A stretch of 61,778 nt of DNA from JBCCGG01 sp039029395. GTDB lineage: Bacteria > Pseudomonadota > Alphaproteobacteria > Kiloniellales > JAKSDN01. The notes beneath the pieces were generated by a model. The model did not search any database and was not told the DNA's origin. It worked only from the letters and a program-made list of their open reading frames with translations. Shown piece by piece: positions 50,183 to 59,156 of the stretch (the stretch's first letter is position 1; each line of letters begins with the position of its first letter). The DNA is taken from the NCBI GenBank assembly GCA_039029395.1, contig JBCCGG010000036.1:1-61778 (forward strand), read 5' to 3'. Both the position numbers and the translations under genes were made by a program.

Positions 50183-52619
50183 GGCGCCCGCCTTCGCCCC
50201 CGTCGACGGCGACGTCGAACAGCCGGTCGAGCCGGAGCTTGGGGCTGTAGGTCGGATCGACCAGGTCGCCGCGCAGCCGGTCCCGGTCGCGGCCCGGGAG
50301 GCCCCGGCCGAACAGCGTGCGCAGGGGCTCGGCCGGGCAGGTCAGGGTGACGTGGGGAGTCCAGAGATTGTACTTCCCGGCCTTGCGCGCGGCGATCTGC
50401 AGTGTCAGGGCGCATCCGGTCGCGCTCGTCATCTCTGGGGTCTCGTGCAGCAGGCTGCGCTTGATCGCGAGGGCATAGGGTGCCACGGCGGCCACCTCGT
50501 GGGGCAGCTGCAGGTGCTGGAAGCGACCGTGGTCGCTCTTGTCGTGGCCGAAGTAGGGCAGGCGCAGGCCGTCGGGCGCGACGATGGCGCCTGCGTGGAC
50601 GACCCGGCCGTCAGGGTCGAGCACCCGGGGTCCGGCCGCGCCGATCTCAGGCCGCCAAGCTTGGGCGATCCATTCGTCGAGCGCTTCGCCGGTGGGCGCA
50701 CCGAGTGAAGCGTCCAACACGATTGCCAAGTCGCCACGCAAGGCATCCAGTGCGGCGCGAAAGCGCGTGCCTTCGCTCCAGTCGGCCTGGCCGGGCAGGA
50801 CCGCGACGTCGTTGCGGCTGGCTGCCTGCTGGCCGGTCGGCACCAGCAGCACCTCGAGGGAGAGGTCGGGGCGCGCCTCGGCCCAGGCCCGCCAAGGCGC
50901 CAGGTCCAGCTGATCGGGCGTCGGGCTGAATAGGCAGATGCTGACGGAAATATCCCGGGGCCTGGGCGTGATGACCCGGTGCAGGGAGAAGTGGAAGGCC
51001 TCTGTCGCCTGGCCCGGCTGGCCGCTGCGTTCCAGGTGCTCGGCGAGCGCCCCGCGGGCGTTGTCGAAGGCGTAGCGCTTGGCATTAGGGTCGCCGGCGA
51101 TCGAGCCTTCGGTGACCCGCCAGTGGTATAGCACCTCCGGGATGTGGAGGATTTGCTCCGGGCGGATGCGCTCGATGCAGCGGAACAGCAGGTCGAAGTC
51201 CTGACAGCCGTTGTAGGCCTTACGCAGGCCGCCGACCTCGGCGACCAGGTCGGCCTTGATTAGAGTCAGGTGATTGATGAAATCCTGGGCCTGGAACAGG
51301 GTCGGCGACCAGTCCGGCTTGAAGTAGGGGAAGGTGCGCTGGCCGGCGACCAGCTTGTCCTCGTCGGTGTAGATCAGCGCTGCTTCGGGGCTTTCGTTAA
51401 GGGCGCGCACCACTTGGGCGAGGCAGGCCGGGTGCAGGCGGTCGTCCTGGTCGGTGAAGCCGATGTAGGCGCCCTTCGCGAGCGCGATCGCCGAGTTGGT
51501 GGCCTCGGCGATGTGGCCGTTTTCCGGCCGGAACACCAGCTTGATGCGCGGCTCTTGGGTGGCCAGGGCCTCGAGCAGGGGGCGCACCGCGGGATCGGGC
51601 GAGCAGTCGTCGGCCAGGCACAGCTCCCAATTGGGGTAGGTCTGGGCGATCACCGAATCGATCAGCTCGCGAAAGCCCTCCGGCTCCGGGTTGTAGACCG
51701 GCACGCAGATCGAGATCAGCGGCTGATCGGCGCAGCCCTCCGCGGTCATGGCCATAAGCTCGGGATCGCGCCGGGCCATGTAGTCGCCATAGCGCGCCAT
51801 CTGCCAGTCCGAGGGCGGTGTGGTGACTCCGGCGACCGGTGCAGCGGCCGGCGGACTTGGTGGGCGGGTGATCAGGCGCCGCAGGCCGAGCTTCTTGGCG
51901 GCCAAGCGGGCGACCATCTTCCAGCCGCCATATTGGCGCACCCGAGTGAGGATCAGGGCCGGGTTGCGGGCGAAGCGCAGCACCTTGTTGACCAGGCCCA
52001 GGATGCGCCAAGAGCGGCTCTGGTGGATGCGCTTCAGCTCGGCCGAGTCGAGCTGAGCGCGGGCCAGCTGACCGGCCATCGCCGACGCCTCGATCAGGCC
52101 GCCCCGAGCTTGGCCCAAGCGCCGCGCCTGGGCGTGCCACAAGGCTGGATCGTCCAGGACGCGCCAGGCCAGCTCGACCAAGGCGCCGTCGCGTAAACTG
52201 GGCTGGGGCCCCGCGGACAGGGGAACGTCCCAAGTCGCCGCTGTGCTGGCGGTGGCGAAGACCACGCGTCCCTCGTCGAGGATCGGCGCGATCTGGTCTG
52301 GACCGGCCGTGGCCGCCGCCTCCAGAAGCGCGCGCCGACAGTCCTCGTCGGCCGGATCCAACAGCCAAAGCAACGCGCCGTCTGCCGTCGAAAGTTGCAG
52401 GTCCAGGATCTCGGTCGTGCCGACCGGACCGCTCAGCTCCAGGCGCACAGCGCGCGCGCCGCCGGGCAGGGTGAACACGGCGCTCTGCACCTCGGCGCCG
52501 GGCGTGAAGTTATGGCTCAGGGCGCGCGCGGCATCGAAGCCGCTGCCGTCGTCCCACAGCACCGTGATCCGTGCGAGGCTCTGGTCCTCGCGAAGGATGT
52601 CCTCGCTGTCCGCCGTCAC
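50175..52619 (-). CDS. Very large glycosyltransferase with GT2 domain and degenerate second copy
   Basis: An 814-aa protein. The N-terminal 130 residues are a beta-rich, binding-like domain (SGFDAARALSHNFTPGAEVQ). The GT2 domain lies at about 305-540, with LISICVPVYNPEPEGFRELI, CLADDCSPDPAVRPLLEALA, FTDQDDRLHPACLAQVVRAL and IYTDEDKLV. The part from about 555 resembles a second GT2 that has lost key residues (DISVSICLFSPTPDQ). It likely builds the surface glycan with its neighbours, with which it overlaps. Confidence 0.82.
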   Translation of the reverse strand: MTADSEDILREDQSLARITVLWDDGSGFDAARALSHNFTPGAEVQSAVFTLPGGARAVRLELSGPVGTTEILDLQLSTADGALLWLLDPADEDCRRALLEAAATAGPDQIAPILDEGRVVFATASTAATWDVPLSAGPQPSLRDGALVELAWRVLDDPALWHAQARRLGQARGGLIEASAMAGQLARAQLDSAELKRIHQSRSWRILGLVNKVLRFARNPALILTRVRQYGGWKMVARLAAKKLGLRRLITRPPSPPAAAPVAGVTTPPSDWQMARYGDYMARRDPELMAMTAEGCADQPLISICVPVYNPEPEGFRELIDSVIAQTYPNWELCLADDCSPDPAVRPLLEALATQEPRIKLVFRPENGHIAEATNSAIALAKGAYIGFTDQDDRLHPACLAQVVRALNESPEAALIYTDEDKLVAGQRTFPYFKPDWSPTLFQAQDFINHLTLIKADLVAEVGGLRKAYNGCQDFDLLFRCIERIRPEQILHIPEVLYHWRVTEGSIAGDPNAKRYAFDNARGALAEHLERSGQPGQATEAFHFSLHRVITPRPRDISVSICLFSPTPDQLDLAPWRAWAEARPDLSLEVLLVPTGQQAASRNDVAVLPGQADWSEGTRFRAALDALRGDLAIVLDASLGAPTGEALDEWIAQAWRPEIGAAGPRVLDPDGRVVHAGAIVAPDGLRLPYFGHDKSDHGRFQHLQLPHEVAAVAPYALAIKRSLLHETPEMTSATGCALTLQIAARKAGKYNLWTPHVTLTCPAEPLRTLFGRGLPGRDRDRLRGDLVDPTYSPKLRLDRLFDVAVDGGEGGRHG

Positions 52620-52631
52620 GTCCTTGAGAGC

Positions 52632-54392
52632 CTAGCTTTTCCCGAGAAGGGTCTTGGCCTGGCGCAGAGGCTTGGTCAAGCGCCATGAGCTGGAGGCTTC
52701 CATGGCGGCGATCGCTTCGCCCAACGCCGCGCTCTGCTGTTTACCCTCCTCAAGGCGCGCCAAGAGGTGGCCGAGCAGCTCGTCAGGCGCGAGAAGGCGC
52801 AGTCGGCAGTCCAGGTCCGCGCCCTCTGAGAGCGCCGCCAGGTGTCCTTCGTTCAACGGCAGCTTCAAGCGGCCCTCCGGCCCCAGGGCTACCAGCAAAG
52901 GCCCTTGATCGTCGGGCAGCAGATGTAGATCGGTCGGGGACAGATCCTCCAAACGGCCTTGCCAACACCAAAGCTCCTGTCCGCCAGCAGCCTTTAGTCT
53001 CAGGGCCTCGAGCCGGAGCGCCCGGGGCCGATCGACCGGGCGGACCTCCAGAGCGGCTGGCGGGCGCGCACAGGGCGGCAGACGCAAAGTGACGTCTTGG
53101 CTGCCGTGGCAGAGTCCATTCACGCTCAACAGACCGTCGTCACCCGGCGGCGCTTCATCGAAGCGCCAGGTCAGAGTGATCATGGCGTCCCCGCCGGCTG
53201 GCAGGGGAGTTAGGGCCAGGGCGTGCTCCACGCTGGCTCGGTCCAGGCCCAGATCGCGTTCGGCAAACTCGGCGAACCAGCGCAAGAAGGCTAGGCGACC
53301 GAGCGCCGTTGTGACATCGAAGGCCGCTTGGAGGTCGGCACGCTCGCGCCACAGCTCGGCCATGAGCCGGGTGATTGGGGCGAGCGGACCGTAGGCGGGA
53401 TCGGCTTGATCGGCGCGCTGCTCGAAGTCGGCCGGCCCGGCGCCGCGACCGGCCCGGCGCAAGAGGCCATGGAGCGGCCGGCCACTGGGCAGGCGGCCGT
53501 AGGCGTAGGGGATCCTGCCAATCTCTGGGCAGCGGTTGTCGGCCAAGCGCTGAAGGTAATCCTCGAAGAGGGCGCGCGCGGGTCCCAAGTCATCCGGCCG
53601 AAAGCGGTTCTGATGCTTGGAGAAGACCGTCGGGTCGCCCGGCACCACGCCGCTAAAGTGAAAGAACGCAAGCGGCGCGCCGTTGACCAGCCAGGGCTGG
53701 CCGGCTTCGGGCGCCGTAAGCTTGCGTTCATGCAAATTCCAGTAGGCCACGTTGTAGCCCGGATGGTGCAGTATCTCGGTGCTCTCATGGAACGCCGGGG
53801 CGAAGTCCATCCAGCGTTGATCCACGAAGAGCCCGGCCTCGGGTTCCACCAGGCAGCGCTCTTGCAGGCGTTCGGCCCACCAGGTCAGCAAACGGTCGCT
53901 CTCGACGCCCGGCGCGACCGCCAGGAAGCCCAGGTTGTAGACACCGGAACGCAAGAGCGCCAGCTCGTCCGGGTCCAGCCCGTCATCGAGTCCCGAGGTG
54001 ATGTGCGGCGTCAGCACCAGGCCGACGCCGGCCTCGAGCCGCCGTTCGAGTTCCTCGAGGCGCCGATAGACCACGATGTCCGGGTCCAGATAGACCACCG
54101 GACCTGCGCCCTCCTGGGCCAGCAGGTGCTGGAACAGGAACGGCTTGACCGCCGTGTTGAGCTCCAGGATCGAGTAGCGCAGGGCCATGGTTTCGGCGCC
54201 TGGGATCGCCAGCTCATCCCAGGGCAGCACCTCGGCCGCCAGATCGAGTCCGGCCGCGGCTTGCAGATCCGGTGCGTCGACCAATCCGATAACGCGGCGC
54301 GCCTCCGGATAGGCCGCCCGCAGGGACTGCATCAGTGTCGCGGCGTAGGACAGGTAGTTCCGTGAGGCCAGGGTGAAGAAGCTGATGGTCAT
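52632..54392 (-). CDS. Glycosyltransferase, GT8-like with C-terminal helical module
   Basis: A 586-aa protein. The N-terminal GT-A domain (about 1-285) has SFFTLASRNYLSYAATLMQS, the DXD motif in VVYLDPDIVVYRRL, YNLGFLAVAP, DQRWMDFAPAFHESTE and PLAFFHFSGVVPGDPTVFSK. This matches a family of cell-surface transferases. A helical module follows (about 345-385, ADLQAAFDVTTALGRLAFLR), the same as in the GT4 protein at 45789. The rest is beta-rich. It is the first gene of the minus-strand glycosyltransferase set. Confidence 0.8.
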   Translation of the reverse strand: MTISFFTLASRNYLSYAATLMQSLRAAYPEARRVIGLVDAPDLQAAAGLDLAAEVLPWDELAIPGAETMALRYSILELNTAVKPFLFQHLLAQEGAGPVVYLDPDIVVYRRLEELERRLEAGVGLVLTPHITSGLDDGLDPDELALLRSGVYNLGFLAVAPGVESDRLLTWWAERLQERCLVEPEAGLFVDQRWMDFAPAFHESTEILHHPGYNVAYWNLHERKLTAPEAGQPWLVNGAPLAFFHFSGVVPGDPTVFSKHQNRFRPDDLGPARALFEDYLQRLADNRCPEIGRIPYAYGRLPSGRPLHGLLRRAGRGAGPADFEQRADQADPAYGPLAPITRLMAELWRERADLQAAFDVTTALGRLAFLRWFAEFAERDLGLDRASVEHALALTPLPAGGDAMITLTWRFDEAPPGDDGLLSVNGLCHGSQDVTLRLPPCARPPAALEVRPVDRPRALRLEALRLKAAGGQELWCWQGRLEDLSPTDLHLLPDDQGPLLVALGPEGRLKLPLNEGHLAALSEGADLDCRLRLLAPDELLGHLLARLEEGKQQSAALGEAIAAMEASSSWRLTKPLRQAKTLLGKS

Positions 54393-54437
54393 CGGGCGAC
54401 TCCGGGTACCGGCCGCCCCGGCGGCGCCGCGCCCGGC

Positions 54438-55778
54438 CTATTCCTCTTTGAAGCCGGTGGCGATGGCGTCGTCTATGGGCTTGAGCAGGTATTCCAGCAC
54501 CGTGCGCGAGCCGGTCTTGATCAGCGCCTCGGCCGGCATACCGGCCAGGAGCTTCTTGCCGTCGAGGAACACCAGCTGGTCGTCCGGCACGATGATCTGG
54601 GCCAGGTAGTAGTCGAGCCCGTTGCGCTCGTCGGTAATGCGGTCGGCGGTGACCGAGCTCACCGTGCCCTCGATGATCGGTGTGGTGCGGGCCGTGAAGG
54701 AGGTCAGCCGGACCTCGGCGATCTGGCCCTCGGCCAGGCTGTCGATATCGGTCGGCGCGACCTTGGCCTCGACGATCAGCTTGTCGTCGAGCGGCACGAT
54801 TTGCATCAGCTCTTGACCTTGGCCGATCACGCCGCCGATGGTGTGCACGCCCAGCTCCTGCACCTCGCCGGCCAGGGGTGCCAGAATGTCAGAGCGCCGC
54901 AAGACGTCCTGGGCAACCACCAGTCGCTCCTGGAGTTGCTTGATCTCGTTCCGGGTCTCGCGCAGCTCGTTGACCACCTCCTCGCGGAATCGCTGCTCGA
55001 GCTGGATGATCTGCAGCTCGGACTCGGCGATGCCGTTCTCGGCGCCGGCGATCGAGGCCAGGTCTTCGCCGCGCGCGCCCTGGAGGCGCGCCATCTCGCG
55101 CTCCATGGCGAGGATCCGAGTGCGCGGGAAGTAGCCCTTGGCGTGAAGTTCCCGCAGGCCGACCAGCTCCTCCGCGATGATCTTAAGCTGAGTCTGCTTC
55201 GACCTCTGCTGAGCCTCAAGACCCTCGATTTCCTTTTCGAACTGATGAACTCGTTTGTTGAGGATCGCGGTCTGACCATCAAGCGATTTGCGGCGCTCGA
55301 CGAACTCGGTCTTCTGGCCCTCGATCACCTCGCGCACGGTCGGCGAGGTCTCGCGGGCGAGCATGTCCTCGGGGAAGGTGACCTCTTTCAGGTGGTCGCG
55401 CTCGGCCAGCAGTCGCGCCTCTAGGGCGCGGACCGCATCGAGCTGGTTTTGGATCGTTGTGACCGTGGCCTGGGTCTGGGTCACGTCGAGCCGGATCAGA
55501 ATCTCGCCGGCGGCGACAATTTGACCGTCGCGCACCCGGATTTCCTTGATGATGCCGCCTTCCAGATGCTGCACTGATTTGCGCCGGCTCTCGACGCTGA
55601 CCACGCCGGGTGCGACCACCGCGCTCTCGAGCGGCGCGAGGGCCGCCCAAGTGATCGAGCCGCCGAGCATCGTGACGATGACCAGCATGCCGACCACCAC
55701 GAAGAATCCGGAGTTGCGCGGCGGCTCGACGATCGGAATCTCCGCGTCGGTGCGCGTTACCTTAGTCTCTTTCGCCAT
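54438..55778 (-). CDS. Type I secretion membrane fusion protein (HlyD family)
   Basis: A 446-aa periplasmic adaptor linking the inner-membrane ABC transporter to TolC. It has an N-terminal TM (about 25-48), a biotinyl-lipoyl half (QHLEGGIIKEIRVRDGQIVA), a long helical hairpin (about 115-320), and the C-terminal HlyD signature with VEAKVAPTDIDSLAEGQIAE. It begins eight bases after the ABC transporter on the minus strand, as in prtDE operons. No TolC gene is in the window. Confidence 0.9.
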   Translation of the reverse strand: MAKETKVTRTDAEIPIVEPPRNSGFFVVVGMLVIVTMLGGSITWAALAPLESAVVAPGVVSVESRRKSVQHLEGGIIKEIRVRDGQIVAAGEILIRLDVTQTQATVTTIQNQLDAVRALEARLLAERDHLKEVTFPEDMLARETSPTVREVIEGQKTEFVERRKSLDGQTAILNKRVHQFEKEIEGLEAQQRSKQTQLKIIAEELVGLRELHAKGYFPRTRILAMEREMARLQGARGEDLASIAGAENGIAESELQIIQLEQRFREEVVNELRETRNEIKQLQERLVVAQDVLRRSDILAPLAGEVQELGVHTIGGVIGQGQELMQIVPLDDKLIVEAKVAPTDIDSLAEGQIAEVRLTSFTARTTPIIEGTVSSVTADRITDERNGLDYYLAQIIVPDDQLVFLDGKKLLAGMPAEALIKTGSRTVLEYLLKPIDDAIATGFKEE

Positions 55779-55785
55779 GGTCGTC

Positions 55786-57552
55786 TCACGTCCTTCTGAG
55801 CTGCGTGACCTGGGGATGGCCGCCAGCCTCGCCGGCCTCGGCCAAGGCCGCGCGCTTGCTGTAGCGCGCCATGACCTCTTCGCGGCTGCCCAGGGACTCG
55901 ATCTCGCCGTTCTGTAGCACCAATACCCGATCGGAACTTGCCAGCAGAGCCGGCCTGTGCGTGATCAAGACGACGGTCTTGCCCTCGCCCTTAAGGTCGT
56001 TGAGCACCTGAACCAGGGCCTTCTCGCCCTCGGTGTCCAGGGCCGCGTTGGGCTCGTCGAGCACGATCAGAGAGGGGTCGCCGTGGAGTGCGCGGGCCAG
56101 GGCGATTCTTTGCCGCTGTCCGCCGGATAGCGCATTGCCGCCGATTCCGATCTGTGTGCTGTAGCCGTCGCTCAGGTGCTGCACCATTTCGTGCATGCCA
56201 GCCTTTCTGGCGGCCGCGATCACCGATTCGGGTTCGAAATCCGTGAAGCGAGCGATGTTCTCGGCGACCGTGCCCTCAAACAGCTCCACGTCCTGGGGCA
56301 GATAGCCGATATGCGGGCCGAGCTCGTCCGGATTCCAGTGGGACAGCTCCGCGCCGTCGAGCCGCACGCTGCCTGAGGCGGCCGGCCAAACACCGACCAG
56401 CACCCGCGCCAGGGTCGACTTGCCGGCCGCGCTGGGGCCGATCACGCCCAGGGTCTGGCCGGCGGCGAGCTGAAAACTGACGCCCTTGAGCGCCGGCTCC
56501 TTACTGCCCGGCGGAATCACGTAGAGGCGCTCGGCAACCACTTCGCCGGTCGGCTTGGGCAGGGACAGGCGCTCGCCTTCTTCCGGGAACTTCTGAAGCA
56601 GCTCCTTGAGGCGACCATAAGCGGTGCGCGCACCGACAAAGCCGCGCCATTGGCCGACAGCGACCTCGACCGGGGCGAGCGCGCGCGCCATTATGATCGA
56701 AGCGGCGATCATGGTGCCCGGGGTGATCTCCTGCAGGAGCACCAGAAAGGCACCGACGCCGAGCACGGCGACCTGTAAGGACAAGCGGATGAACTTGGTC
56801 AGGCCCAGGATCACGCCGGCCCGGTCGCTGGCCCGCGCCTGCAGAGTCAGCATGTACTGGTGGCGGTTGACCCAGCGCTTCATCACGCCGGACATCATGC
56901 CCATGGCCTGCAGCGCCTCGGAGTTACGCAGGCTGGCGTCGACGAAGGCGTTGGCGCCCAAGGACATGCGCGAGGCCTCGCCCAAGGGGTTGCGTGTCAG
57001 GAACTCGTTCGCCAGGGCCAGGATAAAGATGACGACCGCGCCACCCAGGGAGATGAAGCCGAGCCAGGGATGGAACAGAAAGCCGACCGCAACGAAGAGC
57101 GGAATCCAGGGTGCGTCGGCAAAGGCGAGCAGGCCCGGGCCGGTCATGAACTGGCGCACCGCGTCCAAATCGCGCAACGCCTGCGCCTGGCCGCCGCCGG
57201 GGATGCCGAGGCTGCGCTTGAAGGTGGCCGAGAAGATCCGGGTCTTGAGGTTGGAGTCGAGTCGCACGCCGGTGCGCACCAGAATCCGCGATCGCACGAT
57301 CTCTAGCATACCGAGGATCAGCAGCAGGCCGACCGTGATCACGGTCAGAAGGATCAGGGTCTCCTCGCTCCGGCTCGACAGCACCCGGTCGTAGATCTGC
57401 AGCATGTAGAGCGGCACGGCCAGCAACAGCAGATTGATCACCAGGCTAAAGAGCACGATCGACGCGAGCGCGCCGCGGCATGTCGCCAGGGCACCCTCCA
57501 AGCCAACCTTTGCGTGGTTGCCTCTAGCGGTCTTGCGGATTTGCGCGGTCAA
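55786..57552 (-). CDS. Type I secretion ABC transporter (PrtD family)
   Basis: A 588-aa half-transporter that secretes proteins with a C-terminal signal. Residues of about 35-330 are six TM helices with SLVINLLLLAVPLYMLQIYD; the ATPase has Walker A GPSAAGKSTL, signature LSGGQRQRIALARA and Walker B ALHGDPSLIVLDEPNAALDT. The C39-like N-terminal domain of HlyB is absent, as in PrtD. The likely substrates are the acidic protein at 59157 and the NPDV-repeat protein at 61203. Confidence 0.9.
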   Translation of the reverse strand: MTAQIRKTARGNHAKVGLEGALATCRGALASIVLFSLVINLLLLAVPLYMLQIYDRVLSSRSEETLILLTVITVGLLLILGMLEIVRSRILVRTGVRLDSNLKTRIFSATFKRSLGIPGGGQAQALRDLDAVRQFMTGPGLLAFADAPWIPLFVAVGFLFHPWLGFISLGGAVVIFILALANEFLTRNPLGEASRMSLGANAFVDASLRNSEALQAMGMMSGVMKRWVNRHQYMLTLQARASDRAGVILGLTKFIRLSLQVAVLGVGAFLVLLQEITPGTMIAASIIMARALAPVEVAVGQWRGFVGARTAYGRLKELLQKFPEEGERLSLPKPTGEVVAERLYVIPPGSKEPALKGVSFQLAAGQTLGVIGPSAAGKSTLARVLVGVWPAASGSVRLDGAELSHWNPDELGPHIGYLPQDVELFEGTVAENIARFTDFEPESVIAAARKAGMHEMVQHLSDGYSTQIGIGGNALSGGQRQRIALARALHGDPSLIVLDEPNAALDTEGEKALVQVLNDLKGEGKTVVLITHRPALLASSDRVLVLQNGEIESLGSREEVMARYSKRAALAEAGEAGGHPQVTQLRRT

Positions 57553-57966
57553 TTACTGCTCCTAGGGAAGAGGCGGCCCAAGGCCCTGATTCGAAAGTCG
57601 ACTCTTATGTCGCGGTCCAAAGCGGCCAACTAGAGGATTTTCACCGCTCGCGCAATACCCCGCGGCACCGCAAGCCTTGACGATGGCGGCAAATCGGCGC
57701 GAGTTATCCGGTCATTCACCGGCATGGAGCGGCTCCAATCCCAGCTTCCGCGCGCCCTTGCTTTGCGGTTGCCTTGCCATGGGCTTTCTGATAGCTAGGG
57801 CCGAAGGCTGGCTGCGGATGTGCTGCTCCATCAAGGTGTTTAGCTTTAGCTGCGGGTGCCAGTCAAGTTAAGGTGATCCACGAGAAAAGGCGCGACAAGC
57901 CGAAGTGTCGGGCATAAGCGGACTCGACGCGGATACGTGCTGTCGTGTGAAGGGAGCGTGACCGGA
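57553..57966. other. Divergent promoter region between secretion operon and small gene
   Basis: About 410 bases without a convincing gene. It should carry promoters for the secretion/glycosyltransferase operon (minus strand) and for the small gene at 57967. A 64-codon frame at 57677-57871 has no ribosome site or recognisable product. Confidence 0.5.
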
Positions 57967-58236
57967 ATGTCCGATGAGACTCCAAAAGTGAATGCCAATC
58001 CCGAAGAATCCATGCGCCTGGCGCGGGATGTCTTCACCCCGGCGCTGCAGCATGCCTGCAAGACCGCGCGCGAACAGGGCGGTCAAGAGATCGACATCAT
58101 CAACGCGATCCTCAACTCCCATGCCAGCCTTATGATCCAACTGCTTGGCCATGGCCCGGCGGCCGGCCTGATGAAGGCGCATGTGGAGCATGTGGAGCGG
58201 GCCCTGGAAAAGCAGGACGCCGCCTCGCCCCAGTAA
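57967..58236 (+). CDS. Small conserved-looking cytoplasmic protein
   Basis: An 89-aa helical protein with no signal peptide or TM; it includes SMRLARDVFTPALQHACKTA and ILNSHASLMIQLLGHGPAAG. AGGGAG precedes the ATG. Similar short helical proteins occur in related alphaproteobacteria to my memory, but without a known function. It stands alone between divergent promoters. Confidence 0.6.
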   Translation: MSDETPKVNANPEESMRLARDVFTPALQHACKTAREQGGQEIDIINAILNSHASLMIQLLGHGPAAGLMKAHVEHVERALEKQDAASPQ

Positions 58237-58489
58237 CCAGTTCTAGCTTGCCGAGTGCGCCGGTCAGGCATCGGCGCATTGCCCGATTCAGAGCCGTTGT
58301 GGCCTGAGGCGGCGAATAAGCGTGCCGTCGAGGTACAGTAACTCTTGCACATGGAAAAGCGATTGAGGTAGGTTATTCCTAAATTCGGCTCAATTGACGT
58401 GCATTGAGCGGAAATTAATCAATTCACACGCATGCTTTGGCGTGAAGGCACGCGTGTGTTAGAATAATCACGGGGACAGAGGGAGCCTG

Positions 58490-58810
58490 ATGTACACACA
58501 CCCACAGCAGGGCGCCGGCCCGGAGGTGCAGGAGTTGCGGCGTCAAGCCGGCCGCTGGCTGCGCCAACTGCGCGAAGAGCGGGGGCTGACTCAGCGCGGC
58601 TTGGCGCAAGCCGTGGAGGTGGAGTACTACACCTTCATCTCGCAGATTGAATCCGGACGCGGCCGCATTCCGCCCGACCGCTACGAGCTGTGGGCCAAGG
58701 CCCTGGACATGGATGTCAGGACGTTCGTCAAGGCCTTGACCCGGTACTACGACCCGATCACCTACCGATTGCTGTTCGGCGACGAACTGCCGGTCGAACA
58801 GCCCGGTTGA
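58490..58810 (+). CDS. XRE-family helix-turn-helix regulator
   Basis: A 106-aa DNA-binding protein with an XRE HTH (about 20-78): LRQLREERGLTQRGLAQAVE, FISQIESGRGRIPPDRYELW, then a short C-terminal part with TFVKALTRYYDPITYRLLFG. Such regulators are common next to surface polysaccharide and secretion genes in Rhodospirillales. GAGGGAGCC precedes the ATG. Its operator is unknown; the neighbouring secretion and substrate genes are reasonable targets. Confidence 0.85.
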   Translation: MYTHPQQGAGPEVQELRRQAGRWLRQLREERGLTQRGLAQAVEVEYYTFISQIESGRGRIPPDRYELWAKALDMDVRTFVKALTRYYDPITYRLLFGDELPVEQPG

Positions 58811-59156
58811 GCGCCGGTCGCGACGCCTCAAGTAAAAGGCGCGAACCCATTGAGCCAATGCTGCGCCATTGGGCGGTGATTTGTGGACCAACTCCCGGCA
58901 CTTCGCGCGGCATTTGATCAATCCCCCGGGTCCCCAAGTATTGAGTTTATTTTTCTGTAAAGCTGAAATAGAGTGCGCTCTGGAGGCGATTCGCTCGGCG
59001 AATCGCCTGTTGGCGTGATTGGAATCAGGCTCGTGATCAGAATCTTTACCGTCACGGTGTAATGGTTCCATGGAGTAGACGTTCGAAGACTTAAATCCAC
59101 TGACCAAGTCCTGCCGCCAGGTTCACTTCAATCCCGGTCGGCGAAAGGGGGGCAGA
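58811..59156. other. Intergenic region upstream of the acidic protein gene
   Basis: About 345 bases without a gene. It contains a perfect long hairpin (58984-59008) and an AT-rich patch at 58938-58980 that could be a promoter. The start of the next gene (TTG 59157) follows a GGGGGG ribosome site. Confidence 0.5.
58984..59008. repeat. Perfect 11-bp inverted repeat with 3-base loop
   Basis: AGGCGATTCGC (58984-58994) and GCGAATCGCCT (58998-59008) are exact inverted copies. No T-run follows on either strand, so a classical terminator is not supported. It may be an operator (for the XRE protein next door) or an RNA hairpin in the leader of the gene at 59157. Confidence 0.55.

Noticed and set aside
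57677..57871. 64-codon frame in the promoter region of the secretion operon
   Set aside because: No ribosome site, unlikely amino acid composition, and it lies where promoters are expected.
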